A stretch of DNA of 64,000 nt from Scylla paramamosain (lineage: Eukaryota > Arthropoda > Malacostraca > Decapoda > Portunidae), in assembly GCF_035594125.1 (NCBI RefSeq), contig NC_087181.1, positions 9,927,317-9,991,316 on the forward strand, written 5' to 3'. Position numbers and translations under genes: made by a program. Shown piece by piece: positions 1 to 32,402 of this stretch. Each line of letters begins with the position of its first letter. Position 1 is the first letter of the stretch. A model generated the notes under the pieces. That model worked only from the letters and a program-made list of their open reading frames with translations, searched no databases and was not told the origin of the DNA.

Positions 1-1098
1 ATGATTATTATTTCTAGTGAAGTCTCAAACACTGGGTCAAGGAGTGCAGTGAACTTATCAGTAACGCAGCTGTGACCTCACTGAACATTTCCCTTTGTGT
101 CTTACAACACAAGGGGGTAGTCACTGCCTGCCCTCTAAAGACAACTCTCTTCCTCCATACAAAACTATATGCACCTAATTACATGCACACCCTTCACTCA
201 AAATTCTAAATTGAATATGGCAACTCCTACACCAGCCTTGGAGTTCCTGTCTGGGGAGGGGAGCACAGATGTTCCCAGGTCAGATTGCTCTTCAGGTATC
301 GACCCTAAGTGTCTTGACACCCCTCTCAACTTTTTCTTCATTAACTTCTGCAACATTCACAGCCTTAGATCTAATTTTCAATCTGTAGAATACCACCTCT
401 CCTGTACTAAACCTCATCTTCTTTTCTTCCCTGAAACACAGGTACCAGAGGCAACTGACAGTAGTTAATTTTCTGCTCCCTCCTACTTTTTCTATCCTCA
501 TTTTCAATCCAAAGCTGGATGTTATGTCTGTGTGTGCATGCTCTTGTATCTTCCACAGTTTCTGTCATCTGGCTATGACTACATAGTCACTCTCAAACTA
601 AATTTATTTGTGCTGTATATCTCTCAACTCCTCTGACTACAAAAAATTCGTTGACTACTTAACTTCCAAAGTGGAGCGCATTCTTACTATCTTTCCTTCT
701 GTAGAGATCTCCATTCTTAGAGACTTCAATGTTCACCACCAGCTTTGGCTTTCCTCTCCCTTCACTGACCATCTTGGTGAACTAGCCCTTAACTTTGTTA
801 TTCTCCATGACCTAGAGCAACTAATGCAACACCCTACTTGTATTCCTGACTGTCTTGGAGATATGCCTAACATTCTTGACCTTTTTCTAACTTCTGATCC
901 TTCTGCTTATGCTGTTATCCTATCTTCTCCATTGGGCTCCTCTGATCACAACCTTATATCTGTATCTTGTACTATTGCTGCAATCCCTCCTCAGGATCTC
1001 CCAAAGTGGAGGTGCCTCTGGCATTTTGTCTTTGCTAATTGGGGGGGACCTGAAGAGGTATCATCCTGATTTTCCATGGAATGACTACTGCTTTTGTG
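1..1098 (+). mobile_element. Family A LINE fragment, 5' part with endonuclease domain (3'-truncated)
   Basis: This matches the 5' part of the family A copy at 29090-32402 (for example CTGTGACCTCACTGAACATT) up to about base 1098, where similarity stops abruptly. Broken frames encode pieces of an APE-type endonuclease: [11 protein letters not shown], then the SDHNLISVS motif region. Frameshifts and stops make it dead. It lies upstream of the first ABCB exon seen here, presumably in an intron, in the same orientation as the gene. Confidence 0.8.
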
Positions 1099-1807
1099 TC
1101 AATAGAATTGGCATGCTGATGTTTTTGTTATGTTTCATGTCATATAAACCAGAATTTTTTTGCATTATTTCTCTTGCTATGAGGAATGGTGAAGCATTTA
1201 GATGGTGCTTTATTAAAAGTAAAGTTTTCTTTATAAAACATGTCGTCATGGAGGGCAGTTTATTTCACTGAGGGAAATTATTATTATTTTTCACAGCATC
1301 TTTTAAGCTAATGCTGCACATACACTGCACAGTTCTTTGTGGGAGTCCTGTCTCCCTAGAATTCTCCATAGATCCAAAACTGCCCTTCTGGAGGGAGTCA
1401 GTTAGGGCTATATTGGTTTGGGATATTTGAGGCTTATATGTGAGTCAAGTGTGAGTACTCCTTAATGGGGTCAAGAGTCAAATGAGTCAAGACTCATGTA
1501 GAAATGTGACAGTTAACATATGTTCAGACTGCTTGCCGATGCTGCCACATTTTCATATTAATCTCTCTTTTTCAACTGAGCTGGACACTTTCCCCACACT
1601 ATGAAACAACAGTTTGTTTATCATGTGCATCACTTTCATTGATGGTGGGGTGTAGTCCAAATATAGTCTTTTACTGGTGAAGTACATTTTTTTCTTTTTT
1701 TCTATTTTGTGTATGAAAATGTTGACTTACTGTTGTCAGTCAGTTCCATTTATGTTATCCACCTGTGTGCAAGATTGAAATTGCATAATCATGATTTTCT
1801 CTTTCAG
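1099..1807. other. ABCB intron sequence
   Basis: AT-rich sequence between the LINE fragment and the first recognised exon. No coding exon, RNA gene or clear repeat was seen. Confidence 0.5.
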
Positions 1808-13492
<11,685 letters not shown>

Positions 13493-13562
13493 CAGCCTAT
13501 TGATTGGCTTTGCTGTCAAAGTTCTTTTTTTTTTATGTAACCACTTACCACATATCAACTGC

Positions 13563-13568
13563 ATTAAA
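13563..13568 (+). terminator. Candidate polyadenylation signal of the ABCB gene
   Basis: ATTAAA, the commonest variant of AATAAA, sits 71 bp after the stop codon. No AATAAA was seen close by, so this is the best nearby candidate. Cleavage was not tested. Confidence 0.4.
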
Positions 13569-13841
13569 TATTTTTATAGATGGTGGAACATTTATTTTTA
13601 CTAGGAGTTTTAAATTATTCAGAAATGTGTGTGTGTGTGTGTGTGTGTGTGTTGTCTCAGCTACTTCCTTTGTTGGGATGTTTGCTTGTTAAGTCATATG
13701 TACAGTGGATCCCTGGCTTTCCAAACTTACAGGCTAACCATAGCACTAGCAACTGCAGCTGAAGTGTTCATTGACATCAATTGAACGCATTTGATTTTGG
13801 TCGTGTGCACCTCTGGTGGTGCTGTATATTCACATCACACA

Positions 13842-13972
<131 letters not shown>

Positions 13973-14283
13973 GTATGAAATGAATTAATTTAAGTATCAT
14001 TTTTTTTTCTATTATTAACTTCACCTTTAGTCTCACAGTTGGATGCAGCTTTTTAGAAGATACTTCACTACACAAAATTAAATTTATACTGTATAGCTTC
14101 TGAAAATTGACTATGAAAAAAACAGAATAATTGTGTGAACTCACCTCATATTATCAGCTGGTATATGAAATGAGTGGATAATTAAAATTGTCATTTTTGT
14201 ATATTCTGTAGGACTTTGGAAAATCCAGGAAATCAAGGTTCCACTGTTTTAAACTGAGATTTGTGGATGGTATGCCATCTATA

Positions 14284-14357
14284 ATCTATAATAGGAAGCC
14301 ATTTTGATGAATATTACCAAATCTATAATAGGAAGCCATTTCGATGAATATTACCAA
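14284..14357. repeat. Two-unit 37-bp tandem duplication
   Basis: ATCTATAATAGGAAGCCATT is repeated with a 37-bp period; within the full unit the copies differ at only one or two bases. Confidence 0.9.
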
Positions 14358-16307
14358 TGATTTATATTATTTAATGTAAATCTTCAAAGTACCTGATGCT
14401 TCAGTTCCTGAGATGCATATCATTAAGGTGTGATTATGTGATTTACACATAAATGTTCTAGTCTCCTCTTATTGGAAGGTTTGCCAGAGATATATTCATC
14501 TCACATCCCTTGTCATTGAAAAATACAGGTTCCTTTATTATAGTTATGTTGAGTATTATGTCCAATGGCTATCAGTCAGTAATATACCAGGCTGGCATCA
14601 CCTGGAAAGAAAGATTTGTTAAGATATAGATGCATTCACAATGTTTCAAGCTTCTAGAGGACTGACTTATGACCAATTGCACAGAATATCCAGGAATTTC
14701 TGGAGCAGGAACCAACATAAACCAAAATAGGCTGCCTTCTTCACACTTGTCATGATCCACAAGTCATTTGAGGTAATCAAGTCTGCACATCTCTTCATCC
14801 CTTTCATTTAACACTTGTGACACTGACAATCCATCTAATTCATGATCTTTCCCTCACATGGGAGAGTAAGGGGTAGGTTTGCTTATAAGTATCATAGTTG
14901 ACCACATCCTCTTACACTGTCTAAATGTGCATTACAGCTAAGGGTCATAGCAAGATGGGGACCAGTGCTCTCTTCCAGGAGGCCTGGAAGCCAAGATGTG
15001 ATGAAATGGTTGTGAATGTGATTCTATGCCTTGAGATGCCTTGTCTCAACTGTTTAGCTTGGTATAGTATATTTTAATAATTTTGATTTCAGATACTTTA
15101 GTATTACCATTCTTAAATGATGTGTAATATTTTGCTGCACTGAAAGCATCAGATATTTTCTTTAATGCCAGTACGCTTCTTTTTACAGAGATTAGTTTCT
15201 TGCTGACTGTTGCAAATTTAGTTTTTTTCTCATAGGTTTTATTTTTAAATTATTTAAGGATCCTGTGTCCACTACTTCTTAACTTAGCATAAAATATATA
15301 TATCCAAGTTGAACCTCATCCAATTTATTGGCTGAGTTGATAGTGTATGTAGGTATTCATGTGGTGTCAATGTGAAACTGACCAATATAAAACAGCAGGA
15401 AAGTTCTGTGAGCAGCCATTCATGACTGCCCACAGGAAATACATGGGATGCATTCTCATATCATTGCTGCTATGATTTACAATGAACCATCCACTAATTG
15501 TAGTTAATATAAGTTGAAGATACTATTGATAAGCTCATATTTCTCCAAAAATCTAGATCCACTGACTTAAGAATTTTTGAAACATTTAAAGGAAAGTGTT
15601 GGTGCCTTGGAGGGTAAGATGCCAATGAAAGCTGTGAATGCTTGTATGTAGATGACCTGGTTTCAGCTTTATATATACTAGAAATGAAACTAATTTGCTT
15701 CTTAAAGTTTATAAGCGTAAGTAGGTTAGCTTGCCTTGCAGATGACTTGCAGTATCTGGAAAAATATTCTTAACTGCAACCTTTCAGACATCTTGGGATG
15801 ATGCACTTATGCATTAATATGTGGAAAAATGTGAGCTTCACCATAGTACTATTACTTCCTACAATTTGTTTTTCTCAGATGGGGAGAATTGTTTTGCTTT
15901 CCCCCCCCCCCACAATACTGCTACTTCAAAAGTTGTAGTAGCAGCAGCACCAGCAATACATAGCACTAGTAGTTGTACTTGCATACATAGATACAAGGCA
16001 GTTTTTCTACATGCAAGAGTCAGTCATTTAGTCAGTCAGTCAGTCAGTCTCTCTCTCTCTCTCTCTTTCTCTCTCTGCTCCCACTCACATCCACTTATCC
16101 ACTAACACTCCTCCCTACACACAGGCCTGCTTCATGCATCTGCCTGCATCCAGATGGATGTGAAGTGGGCCACAGATCCACACCCACACTAAGGCCCACT
16201 TCACACATCTCTCTGGATTCAGGCAGAAGTTCATAACTGTGAAGCAGGCCATCCACCCACACAACACCAGTTACACTCACCCAAGTTATAGCCACCCACT
16301 CACACAG

Positions 16308-16553
16308 GCTCACTTCACACTTCAGTCTGAAGACTATCATCAGTGACTATCACTCCATTGACAGGAAAGTTAATCAAGTTGCCAAATGTCCTTCCATGAG
16401 ATGTGGGAGTAGTTTTGCTACTCTTAAATAGTGACAACTGCATTCTGGTGTCTTAAATAAACTAAAGAATACTTAACAACTGATTAATTTTCCCCATTGG
16501 TGGAGTGATGTCACTGGTGATGCATTTCTTCAGACAGAAGTGTGAAGCAGTCC
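16308..16553. mobile_element. Short inverted-repeat (MITE-like) element
   Basis: The left end CACTTCACACTTCAGTCTGA is matched by the reverse complement of the right end (GCTTCACACTTCTGTCTGA). Similarity continues through ATCACTCCA to TTAATCA. About 246 bp, with no coding capacity. Related short hairpins with the same TTCACAC core lie at 16121-16172 and 16192-16250. Confidence 0.6.
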
Positions 16554-16977
16554 ACTTACCCTCACACACAGTCTCCTCTGTGTACTTGCTGCAGGTCGGC
16601 AAAGAGAGGTAATGTTGTCAAGGAGCATTGTCGTATGCTTGATGTTATGAGAGTGGAGAAAAGACATCTATTGTAACTTTAGCTGTAAGTTGGTTACTGG
16701 TTGGCAATTCACTGTTTGATAGTTTTCTTGTGTAGTCCATCCATGTCTGATAGAGTGGATGGTTATGAGTACATATATTTTTGGTCTGCAGCATTATTAT
16801 AATCTTTGAATTTGGCAAATGTTGCATATAACTTTACATAAATGTTAGATGTATAGTGAATTCAGTAACTTTGAATTGTATATTTTTGAATAATGGATTT
16901 TATAGTTATATTACAAGCTGTTGAAAAATCATGGCATGTACTCAAATGTATTGAAATTTCAAAAGAACCTGTGACAT

Positions 16978-16983
16978 TTTATT
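16978..16983 (-). terminator. RpL29: RpL29 polyadenylation signal
   Basis: AATAAA on the minus strand (TTTATT on +), about 44 bp beyond the stop codon, as expected for the short 3' UTR of a ribosomal protein mRNA. Confidence 0.7.
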
Positions 16984-17026
16984 TTTTCCTTAAATATGTG
17001 CAAAAGCAAGCAAAATGCCAGCTTTC

Positions 17027-26430
<9,404 letters not shown>

Positions 26431-26734
26431 CACCACGGCCTGCCATCTCGGCTAACTTCAAAGGCCACAGAGATGATTAGTCGTGTTTTCAAGAGCATTT
26501 TTTCTGTTAATGATGCAGAAATCTTGCCAAGCTGTCTTTAGAACCATAAAAACTTGTGCCACTTCAACTATAGCCTTTTGAAGGTATGGAGGTGCAGCGC
26601 AGCAGTATTTTAGAATATGGTCCACAGTCAAGTCCACGTTTCTTTTATGTGATTCTTGAAAAACAAATAAATTGATAAATAAATACTAGTAGGAAAGAGT
26701 ATAAAATACGTGGAACACAAACTATGCAAATGCC

Positions 26735-26774
<40 letters not shown>

Positions 26775-27241
26775 ATTCAAATATACCTAACTTTTTCACC
26801 TTATTATCTAATATAAAGTCAAAGAGATACGGTGATGCAGGCAGACAGACATGTATGGCGATAGACAGGCAAACAGACACGGTGATGTAGACAGGGTGGC
26901 AGACAGGCAGAGTGACAGGTCAGCCAGGTAACGCGGCCGCCAAGACAAGGATCAAGCCAAGCAATATAAACAAACGCAGCTGACTAAAGTTTGGTGTTCT
27001 CTGTGGTGCACCACAGCCTGCAAACATCCTAAATCCCCAACAAGAACTAGAACAAGTTTTCTGTGGATGTGTGTAGTTGTCTGCTGGTGGCTAGTTTTAA
27101 CTAGTACTCACTAACACAGCAACTGTCTCTCCAAAGCTTTTGGGTAAGGAACCAAACCTCTGTACCTTCTTGTATCACCCCCACCTTGGCTTGCTTACTT
27201 ACGTTGTTACTTAATCACTCAATAATGGTAAAGAGGGTAGG
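26431..27241. other. Upstream flank of RpL29
   Basis: Presumed promoter side of RpL29. Holds a GA repeat (26740-26773) and a degenerate CAGACA-rich minisatellite (about 26830-26935). No TATA box or gene could be assigned. Confidence 0.4.
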
Positions 27242-27846
27242 GAGCTGCATCTCACCTGGTTCTCTCACCGGGTGGGTTTCCCGGTGTCGGGCGAAATCCT
27301 AGAGTTGCGAAAATATTGGTGAGTCGGCCTTCTTCGTTCAAGAATCTTGCACCCCGCGTATTCCGTTCACTTATATAGATGCTAATATATATATTTTTAG
27401 CCTGCAAAATTATTCATTAATGACTTGAAAGCACCTTCTAATGATATTAATTAATACAAGTTTTAATCAAGATATAACCACTATATAAAGCTGTGAAAAA
27501 AGAAACAAACCTTGGGAGCTCAAGAATCTTGTGTGTTCTGTGGGCCTAGATAGATGCTAATATAATTTTTTAGCCTGTAAAATTATTCAAAAACGACTTG
27601 AAGGCACTTTCTATTGATATAAATGTAACCAGTTTTAATAATCAGGGTATAGTTGTTATATAAAGCTGTGGATGAAAAGAGACAAACCCAAACTTTGGAG
27701 CTCAAGAATCTTGCGGGCCATCTGTTGTGGTGCTGATTCGATGATGCACATGCACAGAAGGCCGACTTGCCAATATTTTTGCAGTTCAAGGATTTCACAC
27801 AACACCAGTATCTGGGATTGACAACCCAGGTGCCCAGTGGGAGCTG
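27242..27846. mobile_element. Fold-back element with ~90-bp terminal inverted repeats and internal 175-bp tandem repeat
   Basis: The left end (27242-27332) contains AAATATTGGTGAGTCGGCCT and is matched by the inverted right end (27756-27846). Between the arms, two units of about 175 bp start with TAGATGCTAATATA at 27376 and 27551 and each finish in GAGCTCAAGAATCTTG. No transposase frame. The structure fits a non-autonomous fold-back DNA element. Confidence 0.75.
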
Positions 27847-27965
27847 CACTCTGCTGATGTATCAGCCTGTCAATATTTTATATGTGCTATGTTCTTTACA
27901 AATCTTTCACAGTTAGCTGGATAATGCATCATGTGCAGCAGTAAAAAAAGAGAAAAAAGAAAAAA

Positions 27966-27969
<4 letters not shown>

Positions 27970-28044
<75 letters not shown>
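27970..28044. repeat. (TA)n microsatellite, left flank of Tigger element
   Basis: About 75 bp of TA ending exactly at the TA duplication of the transposon. Confidence 0.95.
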
Positions 28045-28047
<3 letters not shown>

Positions 28048-28811
28048 TAAAATCCCTCTCATCCGGCATTCGAGTATCCGGCAGCTTCAAGTATCCGGCA
28101 CATTTTTCCCCGAGCCTTAAAATCAATAAAAAATCAATGTGTACTCATAAAATCTATTAAAATTCCCGCGCGAGGCATACTTTGTCCCCTTGACACCAGA
28201 GCGCACTGCTTCGCGCCACCCGCGGCCCACTGCACTGTGTTTACTCAGTGACTCAGTCCCGCGTGTGCACTGTTTATCGCCTGACGCCTTCATCATGCCT
28301 AAAGTTGTAGAAAAGAGGAAGCGTGTTGTGCTTACACTTAAGCAGAAGGTAGACATTTGTCGACGATTAGAGAGAGGTGAAAGCAGACAGCAACTAATGG
28401 CGGAATATGGTGTGGGCTCATCAACTATTTATGACATTAAATCCCAAACGAAAAAATTGTGGGATTACATGAAAGCCACCGACACCCCAAAGGCAGTGGA
28501 AAATCGTCACACACTGCAGTATCATCGTGGTGAAATGATGGACAAAGTGTTATACGAGTGATTCAGCTGGAAAAGCTCAGAAGGAGTCACAATTACAGGC
28601 AAAATGCTACAACTGTGTGTTGGTGAGTGTGAGGTGGCAGTGCAGGTGGCAATGCGCGGCACGGCGATCAGCTGATCTTTGTTATGGTAAGATGCGTGAG
28701 TGTAGGGTGGTGATTGTGGACATAATTTCACTTCTATTCAAGTATCCGGCAATATTCAAGTATCCGGCATGTCAGCGGTCCCGTTGATGCCGGATAAGAG
28801 GGATTTTACTG
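28045..28811. mobile_element. Tigger/pogo-type DNA transposon, internally deleted, 767 bp
   Basis: Terminal inverted repeats CAGTAAAATCCCTCTCATCC on the left and the reverse complement on the right (one mismatch) are flanked by TA, the Tc1/mariner-pogo target. Subterminal copies of AAGTATCCGGCA lie at both ends. Inside, 28294-28561 on the + strand encodes the N-terminal CENP-B/psq-like DNA-binding domain of a Tigger transposase. The rest of the transposase, including the DDE catalytic domain, is missing. Confidence 0.9.
28294..28561 (+). pseudogene. Truncated Tigger transposase (N-terminal HTH domain)
   Basis: Starts MPKVVEKRKRVVLTLKQKVD, continues RLERGESRQQLMAEYGVG and SSTIYDIK, the psq/CENP-B N-terminal helix-turn-helix. 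A TGA at 28559-28561 follows DKVLYE, where related transposases carry a Trp. The next codons FSWKSSEGVTITGKMLQ keep family similarity, so the stop is probably a nonsense change and the frame is then lost by deletion. Confidence 0.85.

Positions 28812-28814
<3 letters not shown>

Positions 28815-28898
<84 letters not shown>
28815..28898. repeat. (TA)n microsatellite, right flank of Tigger element
   Basis: About 84 bp of TA directly after the transposon. Confidence 0.95.
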
Positions 28899-28905
<7 letters not shown>

Positions 28906-29967
28906 GTCGCCAAGAGGAGCAGAAAGGGATGCTTTGAAACCAGATACTGTTTTGGCTGAAACAATATTCTGGAAAAGAAAGTTCTAAAGTGTAATTCCCT
29001 TGACGCTGAAGAACCATTTGTGTATATCTAATTGTGTTCTCACTTGAGCAACCTTATACTGATGACCTCTTATGGCATCTAATGTTGGGTTACAGGAGGA
29101 GGCAGAAGACACCTGCCAAAACGATAATTACTCCCAGTGAGGTCTAAAGCACTGTTCAGGGGGTGCTGTGAACTTATCATTAAACCCAGCTGTGACCTCA
29201 CTGAACATTTCCCTTTGTGTTCCACAACACAAGGGGGCAGTCACAGCTTGCCCTCTAAAGACAACTCTCTTCCTCCACACAAAACTACAAGCACACCCTT
29301 CACTCAAAAATTTCAAAATTATCATGGCGACTCCTACACCAACCTCGTAGTCCCCATCTGGGGAGGGAACCACAAATGTCCCCAGGTCAGACTGCCTTTC
29401 TGTCGACGACCCTAAGTGCCTTGACAACCCCCTCAACTTTTTCTTCATTAACTTCTGCAACATTCGCAGTCTAAGATCTAATTTTCAATTTGTAGAACAC
29501 CACCTCTCCTCTTCTAAACCTGATCTTCTTTTCCTTACTGAAACTCAGGCGTCTGAGGCAACTGACAGTAGCCCCTTTTCTGTTCCCTCCTACTTTCTCT
29601 ATCCTCATTTTTTTTATCCAAAGCTGGATGTTGCATTTATGTGCACAATGACTTAACCTGCTCTCATGCCCACATTCTTGAATCTTCAGAGTTTTCCACC
29701 ATCTGGCTACGACTACAGGGTCACTCTCAAACTAAATTTATCTGTGCTGTATACCTCCCACCTAACTCCTCTGACTATAAGAAATTCTTTGACTACTTAA
29801 CTTCCAAAGTTAACACATTCTGACCTTCTTCCCTTTTGCAGAGATCTCCATTCTTGGAGACTTCAGTGTTCACCACCAGCTTTGGCTTTTGTCTCCCTTC
29901 ATTGACCATCCTGGTGAACTAGCCTTCAACTTTGCTATCCTCCACGATCTAGAGCAATTGGTGCAAC

Positions 29968-30157
29968 CTTCCACCTTCCACCTTCCTATGACTTGAATTC
30001 CTTCAAGAGGGAGGTTTCAAGACACTTATTCAGCAATTTTTGACCACTGCTTTGACCCTTTTATGGGACTGGCATTTCAGTGGGCATTTTTTTTATTAGA
30101 TTTTTGTTGCCCTTGGCCAGTGTCCTTCCTACATTAAAAAAAAAAAAAAAAAAAAAA
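29968..30157 (+). mobile_element. Nested 5'-truncated family A LINE copy (190 bp)
   Basis: The sequence jumps from GAGCAATTGGTGCAAC into the last ~170 bp of the same family (CCTATGACTTGAATTCCTTC) and a 22-nt poly-A tail (30136-30157). The host then resumes with CACCCTACTCGTATTCCTGA. Host copies elsewhere (41080, 830) read straight through, proving insertion. Confidence 0.93.
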
Positions 30158-30877
30158 CACCCTACTCGTATTCCTGACTGTCTTGGAGATATGCCCAACA
30201 TTCTTGACCTTTCCCTGACCTCTAATCCTTCAATATGCCATCACCCTTTCTTCTCCGTTGGGCTCCTCTGATCACAATACATATCTGTATCTTGTCCTAT
30301 CGCTCCAATCCCTCCTCAGGATCCCCTGAATGGAAGGTGCTTCTGGTGTTTTGCCTTTGCTAGTTGGGGGGACCTGAGGACGTATTTTGTTGATTTTCCT
30401 TGGAATGACTACTGCTTCCATGTCGGAGACCCGTCTTTGTGTACTGAACGCATAACAGAGGTGATAGCGTCTGGCACGGAGGCGTACATTCCTCACTCTT
30501 TTTCTCAACCTAAACCTTCCAAACCCTGGTTTAACACAGCTTGTTCTCGTGCTATACATGATAAAGAGGTGGCCCACAAAAGGTATTTAAGCCTTCCATC
30601 ACCAGAATCTCATGCACTTTATATTTCTGCCCGGAATCATGCCAAGTCTGTTTTCCAACTAGCCAAAACTCCATCATTAACAGAAAGTGTCAAGACCTTT
30701 CAAGATCTAACTCCCCTCGTGACTTCTGGCATCTAGCCAAAAATGTCTCCATATATCTTCATGCTACCTATTAAAATTTTTCGCAAAGCTGTTCTCCATG
30801 CCCTTGCTGGCCTAAACCCTCGGAAGGCTTACGGACCTGATGGGGTCCCTCCTATTCTTCTCTGAAACGGTGCCTCC

Positions 30878-31942
30878 GTGCTTGCACCTTGCCTAGTCAA
30901 ACTCTTTCAGCTCTGTCTGTCAACATCTACCTTTCCTTCTTGCTGGAAGTTTGGCTACATTCAACCTGTTCCTAAAAAGGGTGACCGTTCTAATTCCTCA
31001 AACTACCATCCTATTGCTTTAATTTCCTGCCTATCTAAAGTTTCTGAATCTATCCTCAACAGGAAGATTCTTAAACATTTATCACTTCACAACCTTCTAT
31101 CTGATCACCAGTATGGGTTCCGTCAAGGCCGCTCTATTGGTGATCTGGCTTTCCTTACTGAGTCTTGGTCATCCTCTTTTAGAGGTTTTGGTGAAACTTT
31201 TGCTGTTGCCTTGGACATATCAAAAGCTTTTGATAGAGTCTGGCACAAAGCTTTGATTTCCAAACTACCCTCCTACGGCTTCTATCCTTCTCTCTGTAAC
31301 TTCATCTCAAGTTTCCTTTCTGGCCGTTCTATTGCTGCTGTGGTAGACGGTCACTGTTCTTCTCCTAAATCTATTAACAGTGGTGTTCCTCGGGGTTCTG
31401 TCCTGTCACCCACTCTCTTCTTATTATTCATTAATGATCTTCTAAACCAAACTTCTTGTCCTATCCACTCTTACGCTGATGATACCACCCTGCACTTTTC
31501 CATGTCTCTTCATAGACGTCCAACCCTTCAGGAAGTAAGCATTTCACGCAGGGAAGCCACAGAACGCTTGACTTCTGATCTTTCTAAAATTTCTGATTGG
31601 GGCAGAGCAAACTTGGTATTGTTCAATGCCTCAAAAACTCAGTTCCTCCATCTATCAACTCGACACAACCTTCCAGACAACTATCCCCTCTTCTTCAGTG
31701 ACACTCAACTGTCCCCCTCTTCTACACTGAACATCCTTGGTCTGTCCTTTACTTATAATCTGAACTGGAAACTTCACATCTCATCTCTAGCTAAAACAGC
31801 TTCTATGAAGTTAGGTGTTGTGAGATGTCTCCGCCAGTTTTTCTCACCGCCCCAGCTGCTAACTCTGTACAAGGGCCTTATCCGTCCATGTATGGAGTAT
31901 GCTTCACATGTCTGGGGGGTTCCACTCACACTGCTCTTCTAG
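30878..31942 (+). pseudogene. Family A reverse transcriptase, open 354-codon segment
   Basis: An uninterrupted stretch of the RT domain covering the fingers and palm ([34 protein letters not shown]) and the [17 protein letters not shown] block. It ends by frameshift at LTLLF; the C-terminal part continues in another frame to 32313. Confidence 0.85.
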
Positions 31943-32402
31943 ACAGGGTGGAATCAAAAGCTTTTCGTCTCATCATCTCCTCTCCTCTAACTGACTGTCT
32001 TCAGCCTCTCTCTAACTGCCATAATGTTGCATCTCTAGCTGTCTTCTACCACTATTTTCATGCTAACTGCTCTTCTGATCTTGCTAACTGCATGCCTCCC
32101 CTCCTCCCGTGGCCTCGCTGCACAAGACTTTCTTCTTTCTCTTACCCCTATTCTGTCCACCTCTCTAATGGAAGAGTTAACCACTATTCTCAGTCATTCA
32201 TCCCTTTCTCTGGTAAACTCTGGAACTACCTGTCTGCTTCTGTATTTCCACCTTCCTATGAGTTGAATTCCTTCAAGATTGAGATTTCAAGACACTTATT
32301 CATCAATTTTTGACCTTTTATGGGACTGGCATCTCAGTGGGCATTTTTTTATTGGATTTTTTTTTGCCCTTGGCCAATGTCCTTCCTACATAAAAAAAAC
32401 AA

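Larger units (their letters stand above)
29090..32402 (+). mobile_element. Family A LINE, nearly full length but broken, with a nested copy of its own 3' end
   Basis: This is the most complete copy of the family. It has a 5' region like bases 1-200; an endonuclease-type first part (SNFQFVEHHLSS, then FSVHHQLWLLSPF and [13 protein letters not shown]); a linker; and the reverse transcriptase with [30 protein letters not shown] and the catalytic [10 protein letters not shown]. It ends GCCAATGTCCTTCCTACAT plus A-rich tail. It is inactivated by a nested insertion (29968-30157), frameshifts, a stop after PPILL and a deletion of about 140 bp near 30749 relative to the 41-kb copy. The clade is best called jockey/CR1 superfamily; an exact family name needs a database. 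Confidence 0.87.

Noticed and set aside
13627..13651. Short GT run in the ABCB 3' UTR as a regulatory element
   Set aside because: Only about 12 units and one of many such repeats; nothing distinguishes it.
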